Source: Orthonyx spaldingii
Lineage: Eukaryota; Chordata; Aves; Passeriformes; Orthonychidae
Assembly: GCA_013397795.1 (NCBI GenBank)
Contig: VZTJ01005235.1
Location: forward strand, 1-64,000
DNA: 64,000 nt
Direction: 5' to 3'
This document shows positions 53,101 to 64,000 of this stretch, one piece after another. A program made the translations under genes and the position numbers. Each line of letters starts with the position of its first letter. Position 1 is the stretch's first letter. Under the pieces are notes generated by a model. The model saw only the letters and a list, made by a program, of their open reading frames with translations, did not search any database and was not told the origin of the DNA.

Positions 53101-55059
53101 GGATTTGAGGAATAGTCACCTTGATAATGATTACTAATACCTCCCGTTAGTCTACCTGACCATACTCATTTGCAGTGTTTCTTTAGTTCTAGAGTTTCTT
53201 CATTCCTGCTAAGGGAACTAGTTAAGAAACTTAACTTTACTCTCCCCAAGTAGGAGTCACGCAATGTGACACTGGCGCATGACTGATGAACATCCCTCTC
53301 AAAACACCTCACCCTCCTCTGGGTGTTGGTTTGAATAAACAAACAGTGATTGCTTCCTAGAAGTGTCTGGCAAAGAATATTGGCATTGTGAGGTAACTGG
53401 TTGAAAGCAGGAAAGGCAGGACTCCTGTCTACCACACCCTAAGTTGTCATGCACCTGGAACTCTCTTAAAGCTCCTGCAGCCTTTGAAGACAAGTCGAAA
53501 GTCCCATTTCTGTAGCCCAAACTCCATGGGTAGGTTATTATGAGAAATACATTATCACAAAATGAGAAATAACTCCCACAAAACTGGCTGTCGTCCAGGA
53601 AATTAATTTTTAAAAACCCTTAATTATTCACAGTGTGATATGACATAACTCCAGGTTAAATATCAACCAAACTTTTTGCTGTACTATTGGAATCTGCCTG
53701 ACAGATTAAGGAAATAGAAAACTTCTACAGGCCTAAGGCACCTGCTGTCTGCGTTTCAACATATTCTTCCAGCATTATTTTTGTAAAGGGGACCTAGAAA
53801 TTACAGTATCTGATCATTCAGCTCAGTACAATGGAGCATTTTATGTTGGCCAAAAGTGGAGGGTCGTCTTGATTGCCCAATCAGTCAATTGAAAACTTTG
53901 AGTTGTCTCTGGATTGAGCTAATATTTCCAACATAATTGAGTCAAATTAATCTTGGATGGATTCTAACTGAGAGAAGGCCTGACTACAGGTGCCTACCTT
54001 TGCATCTGGCTTCAGGAAAATTCCAACATTTCAGAATCCTATCACAACTTTTTTGGTCCTCTAAGACATCCTAAGGAGTCTATTTAATATAAATTGAAAA
54101 GAAATGTATTCTAAAGAGATACATTATTATTAAAATTAATTATATAAATAAGCTGAGCTGCTCTGCCTTATCCCTTAAATATAACATCACTGTAAATAAA
54201 TTTGCATTTGTTTTGTTGTTTCTTTCCATTTTGAGGTCGAGCACTCTTCAATAAGCATCATCTTTTATGGAAAGCAAAAAAACTGGAATAAATTGAGAAC
54301 AAGCCTCTAAGCCTCTTCCTTCTAAGCTGCCCAATGTTGTCCTGTTTAATGACTTTTGTCCTCTGATTTCCCATGTGATTAGTTTCAGCTATTATTCAAG
54401 AGTTAAATCAGTGAAGAACTACCATTAAAATAAAGATCTCACCTTACAGACTTGAAAGTAGTTGCCTGATTAAACTATGTCTGAAGTTCTTAAAATCAAG
54501 TTGACAATGTGGTCTTTGGAAATGCAGGTATTGCATGATGGCACTACAGGGTTTAGTAACAGTATTTTCACTTCCCTGGGCAAAGACAGTACTGTGTTCC
54601 AGACCTCATATGTTTAAGGAATTAAAAAAAAACAAAACAAAACAAAACAAAACCAAACCAAACCAAACCAAACAAATCAGGGGAATCACTTCAATTTACT
54701 TTCACAATGTTTAAAATAACATCCATTCTCCAATTTCTTACGTAAAATCAGGGTTTGACCTAAGGCAAGTCTAAAGCTGTGCTCTGTAGAGTAACATGAA
54801 AAAACTTTTTATTCCTTTGCTCTTACAATCTGTGGGAGATGCAGATGAGATTATGTGACAATAGGGAGCCTATCCAACAAGAGGCTGAACAGTTTGGTCT
54901 CTTATACACACAAGCATTCACACTTTGTTGGACTGAAATATCAAGACTTTTGGCTATAGAGAGAATTAAATGTTTGATAGGAGTATTTAGCAAGGCATTA
55001 AAGTCAGTGAATATGTCTATCTGGACTTAAAAAGAAAGAAACAAACAAAAAGCTGGAAA
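50101..55059. other. Intergenic DNA, no gene recognised
   Basis: AT-rich. Overlapping open frames on opposite strands at 50741-51148 (minus) and 50786-51073 (plus) have no recognisable domain. An AAAAC/AAACC simple repeat lies at 54623-54677. Nothing else supported. Confidence 0.55.
54623..54677 (+). repeat. (AAAAC)n/(AAACC)n simple repeat
   Basis: A regular array of AAAAC units passing into AAACC units. A clean microsatellite. Confidence 0.95.
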
Positions 55060-56985
55060 ATACTGGTCTAAATGACCTTATTCAGAGATTCAAAGTGATT
55101 CAAAAAGCTCTGAATCTCACACAAGGAGTGGACAGCACAGGGCTGAAGAATACAGAGTAGTGCAGGAGGACTACAGAGATGCTATTCACCACTACAGGGA
55201 GTAATTTTGTGTGGCCAAAGCTCAGCTACAGTCCAAACTGAGTAGCATTTTGAAGGACAACAAAAAGCCTTTTTTAAAAAATATGTTGACTGCAAAAGAA
55301 GAACCACAGAAAATATTGGTCCATTGCTTGATTAGGTCAGTCACCTCAAAACCAGGATGCAGACAAAGCAGAGGTATTTATTGCCTTTTTGCCTCTGTCA
55401 TTAGTGAGTCCTAAGTTCTCTTTTGGAAGGCTGTGATTAGGGAAATGATAAACTCCCAGCTAACTCTGAGCTTGAGACTTGTTTCTCCAGCTGGATGTAT
55501 ATAAATTTATGTGGTCCAATGGAACCTATCCCGGTGTACTGAAAAACCTGGCTAATGTCATTGCACAATCTCTGCTCATCATTTTTTCAACAGTGTTTGG
55601 AGTCTGGAGAGGTCTTAGTCAACTGGAAGCATAGCAAATGTTCTCCCATTTTCAAGAAATGTAGGAAGGAAGATTCTGGTAATTACAGGCTTGTAAGTCT
55701 CACTCCAGTGAGTGGTAAAATTATGGATAAATTTATTCTGAGAGTTAGTGAAAAATACCTGAGACACAATACAGTCATTGGTCATAACGAGCACTGGTTC
55801 ATGAGGGGAAAGTCCTGCTTCACTAAATTAATTTCCTTTTATGACAAGGTCACCCATCTAGTTGTCCAAGGAAAGCCAGTAGATGTGGGTTCTTCAATTT
55901 TAACAAAGCTTTTGATACTGTCTCTCACAGCACCCTTCTGGATGAAATGTCCAGCACACAGCTACTCAAGTTCATTATACATTGGGTGAGCAATTGGCTG
56001 ACTCAAAGAATTACAGTAAATGGGGTCATATCAGGCTGGCAGCCAATCACCAGTGGGGTTCCCTAGGGCTCAATTTTAATCCAGTGCTCTTCGGTGTTTT
56101 TATAAATTATCTGGATGCAGGAATTAAATGCATATTAAGTTATACTAAAATAGCAGGAACTGTTAATTCCTTCAAGGGCAGACCTTACAGAGAGATGTGA
56201 ATAAACCAGAGCGACAGCAATCAACTGCATGAAATTTAACAAGTGCAAGTGTCAGATTCTCAACCTGGGACAGAGCAATCCTGGTTATATATAATTGGTA
56301 TTGGACGAGAGACAGAAGAGAAGCACCAAAGATAGAAATCTGATGGTTTAGGTAGATGGCAAGTTGGATATGAGTCAACAACATGCCCTGGTGGGCAAAA
56401 GAGCCGGATGTGTCCCAGGGTGCATCAAGCATAGCACCATCAACTGATCAAGGAAAGTGACTGTTCTGCTTTACAGTGCACTGGTGCTTCCCATCTCAAG
56501 TCCCATGTGCAGCTGTGGGTGCCTCAGCACAAGGATATCAAACCATCACAGTGTGTCCAGAGGAGGGCGACCAAGGTGGTGAAAGGCCTTGAGGATAAGG
56601 CATTCAAGACCAGTTGAGGTCACTTTGTTCACCTTGGAGAAGGGAGGGTTGAGGGTTGTCCTTATCAGAGACTACAGCTTCCTCACAGGGGGCAGTGGAG
56701 GAGGATCTCCCCTCTCTGGTGACCAGCACCAGGACATGAGGAAACGGAATGAAGATTCATCAGGAGAATTCATACTGGACATTAGGAATGCATTCTTTAT
56801 CAAGAGAGTGGATGGTCACTGGAACGGGTTTCCCAGGCAAGTTATCACAGCACCAAGGCTGTCAGAGTCCAAATAGCGTCTGAATGATGCTCTTAATCAT
56901 ATGGTTTAGGTTTAGGTAGTCCTGCAAGGATTAGATGATCCTGATGGACCCTTTACAACTTAAGACACTTTATGATTCTAGAATG
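55060..56985 (+). mobile_element. CR1 LINE fragment, longest copy, plus strand
   Basis: About 1.9 kb of the 3' part of CR1. 55555-55989 encodes a recognisable N-terminal part of the reverse transcriptase (WKHSKCSPIFKK, EDSGNYRLVSLTPVSGK, ISFYDKVTHLV). Downstream parts fall in other frames. The VPQG motif is broken by a stop near 56065, and the C-terminal LDIRNAFF/HWNGFPRQV words appear near 56780-56840. It ends with 'tatgattctagaatg' near 56970-56985. Frameshifts and stops make it inactive. The 5' boundary is uncertain and may be some tens of bases off. Confidence 0.92.
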
Positions 56986-58639
56986 AAGACAGAGTATCTG
57001 TCCCATGAGACGAAAATAGAATTTACATACTGTTTACTGGTTTTGTTTACTTAAAGAGAAACCTGTTTCCTTGAAACACTTATTAGTTTAGCAAATCTGG
57101 TAACCATGAATATTTAACAAGATGACTGTAACACAGGCGTGTCTTTTAATCTTTGCAATTCAAAAGTATACCCATTGACTTGCTAGCTGCTATACTAATG
57201 CAAGGCCAGTGGGAGGTAAGAATCAGGCCACCAGATGGTAAAGCATAAACTCATGAATGCATAGGGTACATTAGGTAGTTTACTTTCTGAATGTTGCTTA
57301 TCCAGAATAACAGAAAGGACTTATTTTCATTATTTTTAGACTATTTAGAGTAGGATTTGGGGAATTTTTTCGTCACTAAAAAACCTTTCTTCAAACTAGC
57401 ATAAAACTTTGTATTATTTCTTCTTACATTTTCATTTTTAAAAACATGATAATTCAGATAATCTGAAATATTTAAAGCAAAAATATTATTTCAGATTTTT
57501 TTAAAAAGTCTCTTCAAACAGAAAGCCTGAATACAGTTGAATCATGACCTTTTTATATGATGCTGCTGGTAGAACATAAAGAATTTTATAGTTCAATGTT
57601 GTAACAACAGTAATGTGAACTTAAACTTTTACTTAACAAAGCCTTCATAGCTCACAGAGGAAGAATTTCAATGTGATCCTTACTAATTTACAGAAGGGCA
57701 TAAATCAGTGTTAACTTGAGATTATACAGAAACTAGTCTATAAATATCAATATATAAAAATAGATCTTCAGGAAATATTTGGGGGTGGTGGCAGTAAGAA
57801 AGGAGATTCTTTTTTGGTGTGAGTAGCTGGCTTTGGCTATCTTTTCTGAGAAGAATATCAATAGAGTTTTTGTCATATGAACTAAACATTTATGACAAAT
57901 ATTAGAGAAAAAAATGTCTTCATATATCTCACACAAAGAATTTCCAGATGGTTATAGTAATAAAATAAGGGTCCTGGACTAAAATCAGTGTACCTTTAAG
58001 ATATCAGATACATCTGCAGATTTTTTTACTCAACTGTACTGAACCCTTGCAAAGGTCTCTGATAATAAATCTTAAAAGTATTGATGAAATTATTTCAGAG
58101 AAAACACCCAGTTGGCTGGAAAAGCATTTTCTTCTCCCAAGCTCACCACACCATACTTTGTGATTCTAGTTATTGTAGAAGACCTGACACCCAGAATGGC
58201 TGGCCTCACTTTCTCCACCCCCTTGATGTGTGTCAGCTGCAGCTCCACAGATGTGGCTGTTCATACTTGTGTCCGTAAAATGTTCTTCAGTGCTCTGGGA
58301 CAAGAAGCAACAGGACACATCCGGCACTGCTATCTCCACAGCCAACATGCACCTTGCTATCATTTAGAGGAACTGACTCAGCTTGCAAGCTTTGCTTCTA
58401 AAAGAGGAAGGGGATAAAAAACAATAGAAATATTAAGGGGGGATGGGAGGAATTCACTTGCCTGCAATAAAACCTGTTTGATGAGTGGCAATGCCATTAA
58501 CACTGTACTTATTCTCCTATCCCTGCTAGAAGGGGTGACTCTTTTTCTCATTTTCTTTTTTTCTTTCCTTCTTCTCTTTTTCACTTTCTTTCCCTTTCTT
58601 TTTCCTTTCCTATTTATTTTCCTGGTTCTCCTTTCCTCT
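56986..58639. other. Region upstream of the LURAP1L CpG island
   Basis: AT-rich DNA up to about 58100, then more mixed sequence. A pronounced pyrimidine tract (58535-58640, TTTC/TTCC units) abuts the island. No gene is recognised. Confidence 0.6.
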
Positions 58640-58640
58640 C
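58535..58640 (+). repeat. Polypyrimidine tract next to the CpG island
   Basis: About 100 bp almost entirely of C and T on the plus strand, directly upstream of the island. It could form unusual DNA structure or act as a boundary; no function is shown. Confidence 0.85.
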
Positions 58641-59560
58641 CCCTCTCGCCGAGGGACACGCGGTGTTGCCCATGCCTCGGCCGCTCGGTCCCCGCCGGTC
58701 GGGGGCGCCCCGCGGCCGTGCCGCGCCTCTCCCGCACGGGCTCCGCGGTGGGAGGGCCGCGCCGCGCCTCTTCCACCTGCCCGCGGCTTTAAAGTTGCGG
58801 CCGGGCGGGACGCGCGATGACTCGGGTCGCGCTGTGCCGGGCGGTTCTGCTCGGGCGCGTCGCCGTCTCCAGGCGAAGCGGGGCCGCTTTTCTCCATCGC
58901 TCCCGCCCGCCCACTATTGCCTTTCCCCCGGCGGCCGGGGAGGGGGCGGGAGGGGCCGGTGTCCCCGGAGATGCCCATGCCCGCCGCGGGTTTCCCGTGC
59001 GGCGCGTCCGCCGTGCCCGGCGCTGCCGCGGCTCTCCGCGCCTCCGCACCCCGGCAGCGGGCGGGCGGGCGCGGGTAGCGCCGCCGCCGCGGGCCCCAGC
59101 AGGGCGAGCCATGGAGCCCGGCGCCCCGCCTGACCTCCGCGACGTCGAGCAGAAGCTGGGGCGCAAAGTGCCCGAGAGCCTGGCGCGGCCCCTATGCGGG
59201 GAGGAGCTCCCGGCCCGCCCCGCCGCCGCGGCCCCCGGCCCCCGCCGCCGCCGAGCTGCAGCCCTGGCCCGTCTGGAGGCGAAGCTTCAGCTCCTGAGGC
59301 AGGAGATGGTGAGTAGCCGGGCGCCGGCCGCAGCCCTTGCGCACCGCCTCCTCCTGCTCGGCAGCACCGGCGCCTCGGCGGGCAGCGCTGCCGGCGGAGG
59401 CGGCCTGAGACGGGGGCCGCGCTCGCTGCGTCCTTCTGGGCGGCCCGCCCCCGGGAGCGGCAGGCAATGCGCATCCGGCCCCCGTGGCGCCGGGCGGCAG
59501 CGGGGGTCTGTTGCCGGCCGGGAGAGCAAGAGGCCGCTCGTCGGTGCGGCGGAGAGCGAG
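58640..59560 (+). promoter_or_regulatory. LURAP1L: CpG island and LURAP1L promoter
   Basis: About 0.9 kb of very GC- and CpG-rich DNA against an AT-rich background, spanning the first exon of LURAP1L. It has a GC box GGGGCGGG (58943-58950), further CCCGCCC words near 58903, and one TATA-like CTTTAAAG at 58787-58794. Typical CpG-island promoter; the precise start site is not readable from sequence. Confidence 0.9.
59111..59308 (+). CDS. LURAP1L: LURAP1L exon 1 (residues 1-66; gene continues past window)
   Basis: Leucine-rich adaptor protein 1-like, a small relative of LURAP1 (LRAP35a), which links MRCK kinase to MYO18A and has been tied to NF-kappaB signalling; the precise role of the L paralogue is less clear. 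The exon starts MEPGAPPDLRDVEQKLGRK, matching the mammalian N-terminus, and keeps the KVPESL word. It ends in a leucine-heptad segment (residues about 50-66, ALARLEAKLQLLRQEM) that begins the coiled coil. The donor ATG|GTGAGT at 59309 falls at the same place as in human (after QEM), phase 0. The ATG has G at -3 and G at +4. The long Gly/Ser-rich linker of the human protein is replaced by a short Ala/Pro/Arg stretch (residues 33-49). Exon 2, encoding most of the protein, is not in the window. Confidence 0.93.
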
Positions 59561-60699
59561 GGACCTGTCGGCTTTTTCCTCGCAGCTGGGCAGTTCGCCA
59601 GGGATTCGCTGTTGGCTTCTGTTCCTCTGTCAGCTCCTTAGAAGTACTGAAAACAGGAGTACCAATAAACGAAATAATGCACTGGTCTCCCGTCGTTGTA
59701 ACTGCATTTTCTGCTTTGCACCTGTTTCCTGCTCATGACTAACACCTAAAGACACTCAGGATATTTTCGGGCTGGAAATTTGGCCTGGAATTCAGGGACT
59801 TGGTTGCTGGACTTAGTCTTCAGGGACTTAATTAGTTCCAAACAGGCTGTAGATGATGCAGAATAATTCTTGAAAAAACAACTGTTTATACTCTGGTTGA
59901 ATGGTATGTTTTCGTTTGCCAGTGGTCTGGGATGGGACTATGCTGTATGTAGTTCAGATCTTCTAACTTGTTTACTATCTTAGTGCAGCTGCTTGTCCTA
60001 CTTTGTACGTCACCATCTCAATTAATTTAATTTGTTATAAAATGATGCCATAAAACTGGCTTTTTTCTAAGACAAGCCAAAAGGAAACTCTTTGCAAGCA
60101 AGTGACCAGGTGATTAGTGAACACTCAGCAGATATGATCTTGACAATGCAGGGTACCTCAGATATGTAAGGATAGATAGCTTCCATTTTTACTAGGGTGT
60201 AATTGTTATGTGAGGTCCCAAAAGACACTTTGTAGTAGCAATTCTTTCCATAGCTCCCGCCACTAAGTGTATTTTAGAATGGGATGAAATTTGATCAGTT
60301 TGGGATGGGAATTTTTCTGGCAACGTGTTGAGATAACTTTAGGCAACAGTCTTGGAACTCAGCCATTTACAGCAAACAAATCAATCTCATTCTGTGAGAA
60401 CAAGTGCAATGCCATACAGTAAGTCTCTCTACAGTGCTACATATAGGTACATATATATAAGTAAAAGATGTGTGTTTTTGTAATGGTTTTTAAAGAATAA
60501 GAGTGCTGGGCAAAAAGGGGAAGAGAATGGATATTCTGAGAGTTAATAGCCAAGACGGTAATGTTAATCTTGAGGTGTAATTTATAAATTACACTTGCTG
60601 TTGTATGGCTTCATATGATTTAAGAGATCTTCACAAATCAAACTATCAGTGTATTCTGTGGAGATCTTTTAGCCGCCTTTCAGAACCTAAACCAGGCCA
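59561..60699 (+). other. LURAP1L: LURAP1L intron 1, first part
   Basis: AT-rich intron sequence after the island. No exon, repeat or RNA gene is recognised. Confidence 0.7.
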
Positions 60700-60965
60700 A
60701 ACAAGAAAGCTTGAGAGAGGGGCTTTTGACAACAGCATGTTGTGACAGGATGAGTTTTAAACTGGGAGAGGGTGGATTCAGAGATGTTTGGAAGGAGTTG
60801 TTTACACAGAGGGTAGTGGGGCACTGTAATAGGTTGCCCAGAGAAATTGTGGGTGCCTTTGAGTGTATCTTTTGGAAGGTGTTCCTGCCCATGGCAGGGA
60901 GGTTGGAATTAGATGATCTTTAATGTCACTTCCAAACGAAGCCTTCTGTGATTATATGATTTTAG
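60700..60965 (+). mobile_element. CR1 LINE 3'-end fragment in LURAP1L intron 1
   Basis: About 265 bp of CR1 3' end on the plus strand. The translated words FTQRVVGHCNRLPREIV are diagnostic of the CR1 C-terminus. It ends with degenerate 8-mers related to ATTCTATG ('ctgtgattatatgatt'), so the true 3' end is preserved while the 5' side is truncated. Confidence 0.92.
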
Positions 60966-63900
60966 GGTAATAATCACTGGGAATTTCAGTTTTAATGTTG
61001 AGTAACACACTGTTAGCATATCTCATACATATTTTTTAATTTCAAACTTGCACAATGGTTGTAGAATGACCTACAAGTAGCTTATAATGTATGGGATGTC
61101 AGACTGCAAAGGAAGCAAATAAGGTAGCCAGAGTACTTGTCATGACTGTTAAGACATGCCAAGACAACTAGGCCTATTAAGAGAGGGAGGTGCCAGTGAA
61201 TTGCCCATATCACCTTTTCCTCTCAAGTTGGTCTCTTCACCTACTTCACACTTGAAAATTTTATGTCACAATCTTCCTTTTGCCTCTTCTTCCTCCTGCC
61301 ATCCAGTTTCTCTTTTCCGTCCATGCCCTAACCATGAACATGTTTTAGTCCCAAAAGCCTTGACCTGTCCTGTTCTTTGTCACCTCAATGACTGACTTTT
61401 CATATCTGAACTAATTTCCCATGCTAAGTAAGAGGAGTTAAGTTACAATTCTGTTCCCATTTGACTTCTGGTCTGTATATGCCCATTAAACCATCAATAC
61501 AATGACTAATTATGAAGTATTGGTACCCTGTTTATACCTTTTTTGTACTCTCAGCTGTCGTCTGTAATCCAGAGTGTGAAAGTGAACCTTTCCTGGGGTT
61601 TTTCTCTAGTCAAGCATCTTCAGGATTTTCCTCAACCATAAGGGTTTCTTCAGCTTCTTAATCTGTCACTTTCTCCCCTGCAGTTTTCCTTGTGACATTG
61701 GACATGTTTTATAAATTTAAGAACAATGTCAGGTAAAAATTGTAGTTCCTTTCTATGCTTTTTATTTTTTGCTGCACATCATTTCTAAAATGGAGCCAAA
61801 GCCTCTATCATCTTATTTCACACCTCTTTCTAATGCATTATCCTTTGGCTTTGCTGCAAGGCATAGGAGGTCTTGGACATGTAGAAAAGTAATCTATAGC
61901 TGCTGCAGTAGTCAACAGATGCAAAAAATGGAAAAGACTAGAAGTTTAAAAAACCCAAGTGTCACCCATTAAAGTTTCTTTTTTTGGTTGTACTATGATG
62001 GCAGCTTCTACAGCCCACTCACTGAATTTTGAATAGACCTGTCTGTGCTTTTTTTTGCTTGCTTGTTTCAGACTTGAGACAAACTTTTGGTAAACATACA
62101 AAAACCAAGGTTATTCAGGCCCTTCTTTTCTAGTCATATATACAGAAAAAAAGACAATATTTGGCTCAGAAGTACTGGGTTTGACTTGAGTTACACTACC
62201 TGACAGATAGGTGGGGAGTATTTGGCAGCTGTCCATCTGCTGGGTAAGGGACTTGAGACTTGCTCTTACTCCTTCAGATCTTTTTGCTGTTCTTTTTGTT
62301 TGTTTTGCTAACGGTCATTGGAATCACACACAAAGCACGCAGAGTATCGTTCTTGAAATATGGACCTGCTTGTCCAGGTTTGCTTCTTTTTTCTTACCCT
62401 CCTTTTTCCCGTGAAGGCCATGGTGGAGACTGCATTGGATCCTGAAAACCTTTGAGTTATAAGTCCATGAAGTTAGATGAGAAGCAAGACATATTGCCAG
62501 TGTGGGTCAAAACACTCTACTCTGGTCAAACTTGGGTGGAATGAATACCTCCCACTATCTGATCCTTAATTCAGGATGAAATTTGTCACAGTGTTACTGC
62601 TAAGATCTTTCTCCCTGTGGTCTTTTAGGTGGAATGTTCCACTGGGGAGTTGATAATAACCCTTTATAGCTGCAGCCTTTTTTCTAGTGTACTATGCTCC
62701 TGAGGTCACCATCCAACACATATACCTTCACTGCAGTAAATAATCTGTGAGGCTCATTCTGGAGCCTGAAATGATACTTGCTTCGAAAGCCTCATTTCTC
62801 CTTCACGAGTTCTGGGGTTACTCAAAGAAGGAGAGTGGGTGAGGTTTTTTCCTTCTAATTCAAAAGTTTCCAAAATCAACTCTTTAATGCCTTTTTGCAG
62901 GCTAGAAATTTAAACACAGTATAGTCTGCATTACATGCAATAATAAAAAGAAAAGTGTTTTGCATAAAAATATTTGAGGCAGAAAAGATAAGCTGCATCT
63001 TGGAAGGGAGGGTTGGATGGCAATGCTGGGACTTTTAATGAGACTCCTTACAGTGAACACTGTTGAGAATCAAATTTTGCTAGTGAGTCTGAACATCCAA
63101 CTGGATATACTGAGTGCAGCATTTTTTAGAGTGAAGGATAAAGTAATTGAAACAATCCTATTTCCAGGGAGCTGAGCATGCCAGATTTAGGTTAAAGCTG
63201 CTTGAGATAGAGGCATATTCCTGTGCTAACTCATTAGCTGAGTTTTCTTCTCCTTTGTTCTCCCAGTTCTATTTTAGTATAACTATTTTTTAAAGGTAAT
63301 TAACATTGATCCCTGACAAAATGAAACTGGAATTAAGGCAAATGTGATCATTATAATGTCAGTCCTTCTTGGTGTTTTTGATGCTTTGTTTCGATTTGGG
63401 TTTTTTATGCTTTTTATATTGGTTTTGGGTTGTTTTACTTTTTAACCATCCCTAGCACATTAATGAAGGTTCACGTTGGAGGGCAGAGCAGTAACCCTAT
63501 TCTACTAGTTCTAAAGAGTCTGACAAACTTCATGTTTGCTTAGCTTTATTAGATACACAGTTGTGAGGGGTCTGCATGGAAGGACTGATTTTAAAAAGTC
63601 TACAACTCTTACTTCAAATATCTCTTTAACACATGCTGTAGGTGCAGGCTGCTACATTCACTATTTTGTGTGATAACATCAGTTGTCTTAACTGAAGCCA
63701 AGGTCTGGATCATTGTGCCTAGTCAGCAATGCAAAACTGTGTATCAGATGCTGGTTTTCAATTAGATTAATTGTAATTTTTGCTTAAAAACTTGACTGAA
63801 GATAAAATCTTAAATATAAAATTAGTAGTGGCTAAGCCTCAAACCTATGCAGGAGAGTTTGATTAACCTTTGTTTCTTAATGAGCCGTTATTCAGTGAAT

Positions 63901-64000
63901 CCCTGAAGTGAGGCTCTTAGAAATACAAAGAAGGCATACAAAAATAGAAATTCTTTCCCCAAGTCCTCCTGAAGTTCACTGAAAAAGGTGTTAATCCTGG
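60966..64000 (+). other. LURAP1L: LURAP1L intron 1, remainder
   Basis: No sequence resembling LURAP1L exon 2 (VNLRATDVRLMRQLL-type start) is found on the plus strand to the window end. Only T- and GT-rich patches stand out, for example 63370-63440. No other gene is recognised. Confidence 0.65.

Noticed and set aside
55555..55989. 144-residue plus-strand protein
   Set aside because: As a host gene: it is the N-terminal reverse transcriptase segment of a truncated CR1 LINE.
58663..59474. Long open frames on both strands inside the CpG island (plus other frame, and minus 58914-59474 and 58610-58978)
   Set aside because: GC-rich DNA has few stop codons, so long frames appear in all six readings. 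The products are Arg/Pro/Ala-rich without family features. Only the frame with the conserved LURAP1L start is supported.
59309..59641. Extension of the LURAP1L frame past codon 66
   Set aside because: The conserved splice donor GTGAGT follows codon 66 exactly where the human exon ends; the continuing open frame is intron.
1..64000. Search for CRISPR arrays, operons, phage or defence islands, tRNA and rRNA genes
   Set aside because: Intron-exon structure, CR1 repeats and gene content show a bird nuclear locus. No regularly spaced repeats, operonic layout or recognisable structured RNA gene was seen. I found no basis for claiming a new multi-gene system here.

Overview
The window looks like bird nuclear DNA. 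It is AT-rich with long non-coding stretches, and its interspersed repeats are CR1 LINE fragments, the dominant avian retrotransposon. Its two recognisable genes, TYRP1 followed by LURAP1L in the same orientation, are neighbours in amniotes. In birds this block lies on the Z chromosome; that assignment is inferred from known synteny, not read from the sequence. I cannot name the species.

Layout: 1-22.3 kb is intergenic DNA upstream of TYRP1, carrying three CR1 copies (about 4.28-5.94, 9.75-10.45 and 10.83-11.37 kb) and a pair of similar ~210-bp non-CR1 repeats. TYRP1 occupies about 22.33-33.1 kb. It has a near-perfect M-box promoter, a non-coding first exon (end uncertain), seven coding exons with GT/AG junctions in a continuous reading frame, and a poly(A) signal 84 nt after the stop. 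The predicted protein has 536 residues and looks intact. From 33.1 to 58.6 kb is the TYRP1-LURAP1L intergenic region, with an isolated GC-rich patch (39.2 kb), a probable solo LTR of an endogenous retrovirus (about 40.86-41.5 kb), several CR1 fragments and A/C-rich simple repeats. From 58.64 to 59.56 kb is a CpG island holding the first coding exon of LURAP1L (66 codons). The rest of the window is LURAP1L intron 1 with one CR1 fragment; exon 2 is not present.

TYRP1 is a melanosomal membrane glycoprotein of eumelanin synthesis, and its promoter carries the MITF-type site expected for pigment cells. LURAP1L is a ubiquitous-type CpG-island gene encoding a small leucine-rich adaptor. They are neighbours with no evident functional link. 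I found no prokaryotic-type systems, CRISPR arrays, tRNA/rRNA genes or convincing novel protein-coding gene. The most noteworthy unexplained items are the ~210-bp duplicated non-CR1 sequence, the isolated GC-rich patch at 39.2 kb, the LTR, the possible hairpin across the TYRP1 exon 2 acceptor, and the open in-frame extension upstream of the LURAP1L start.
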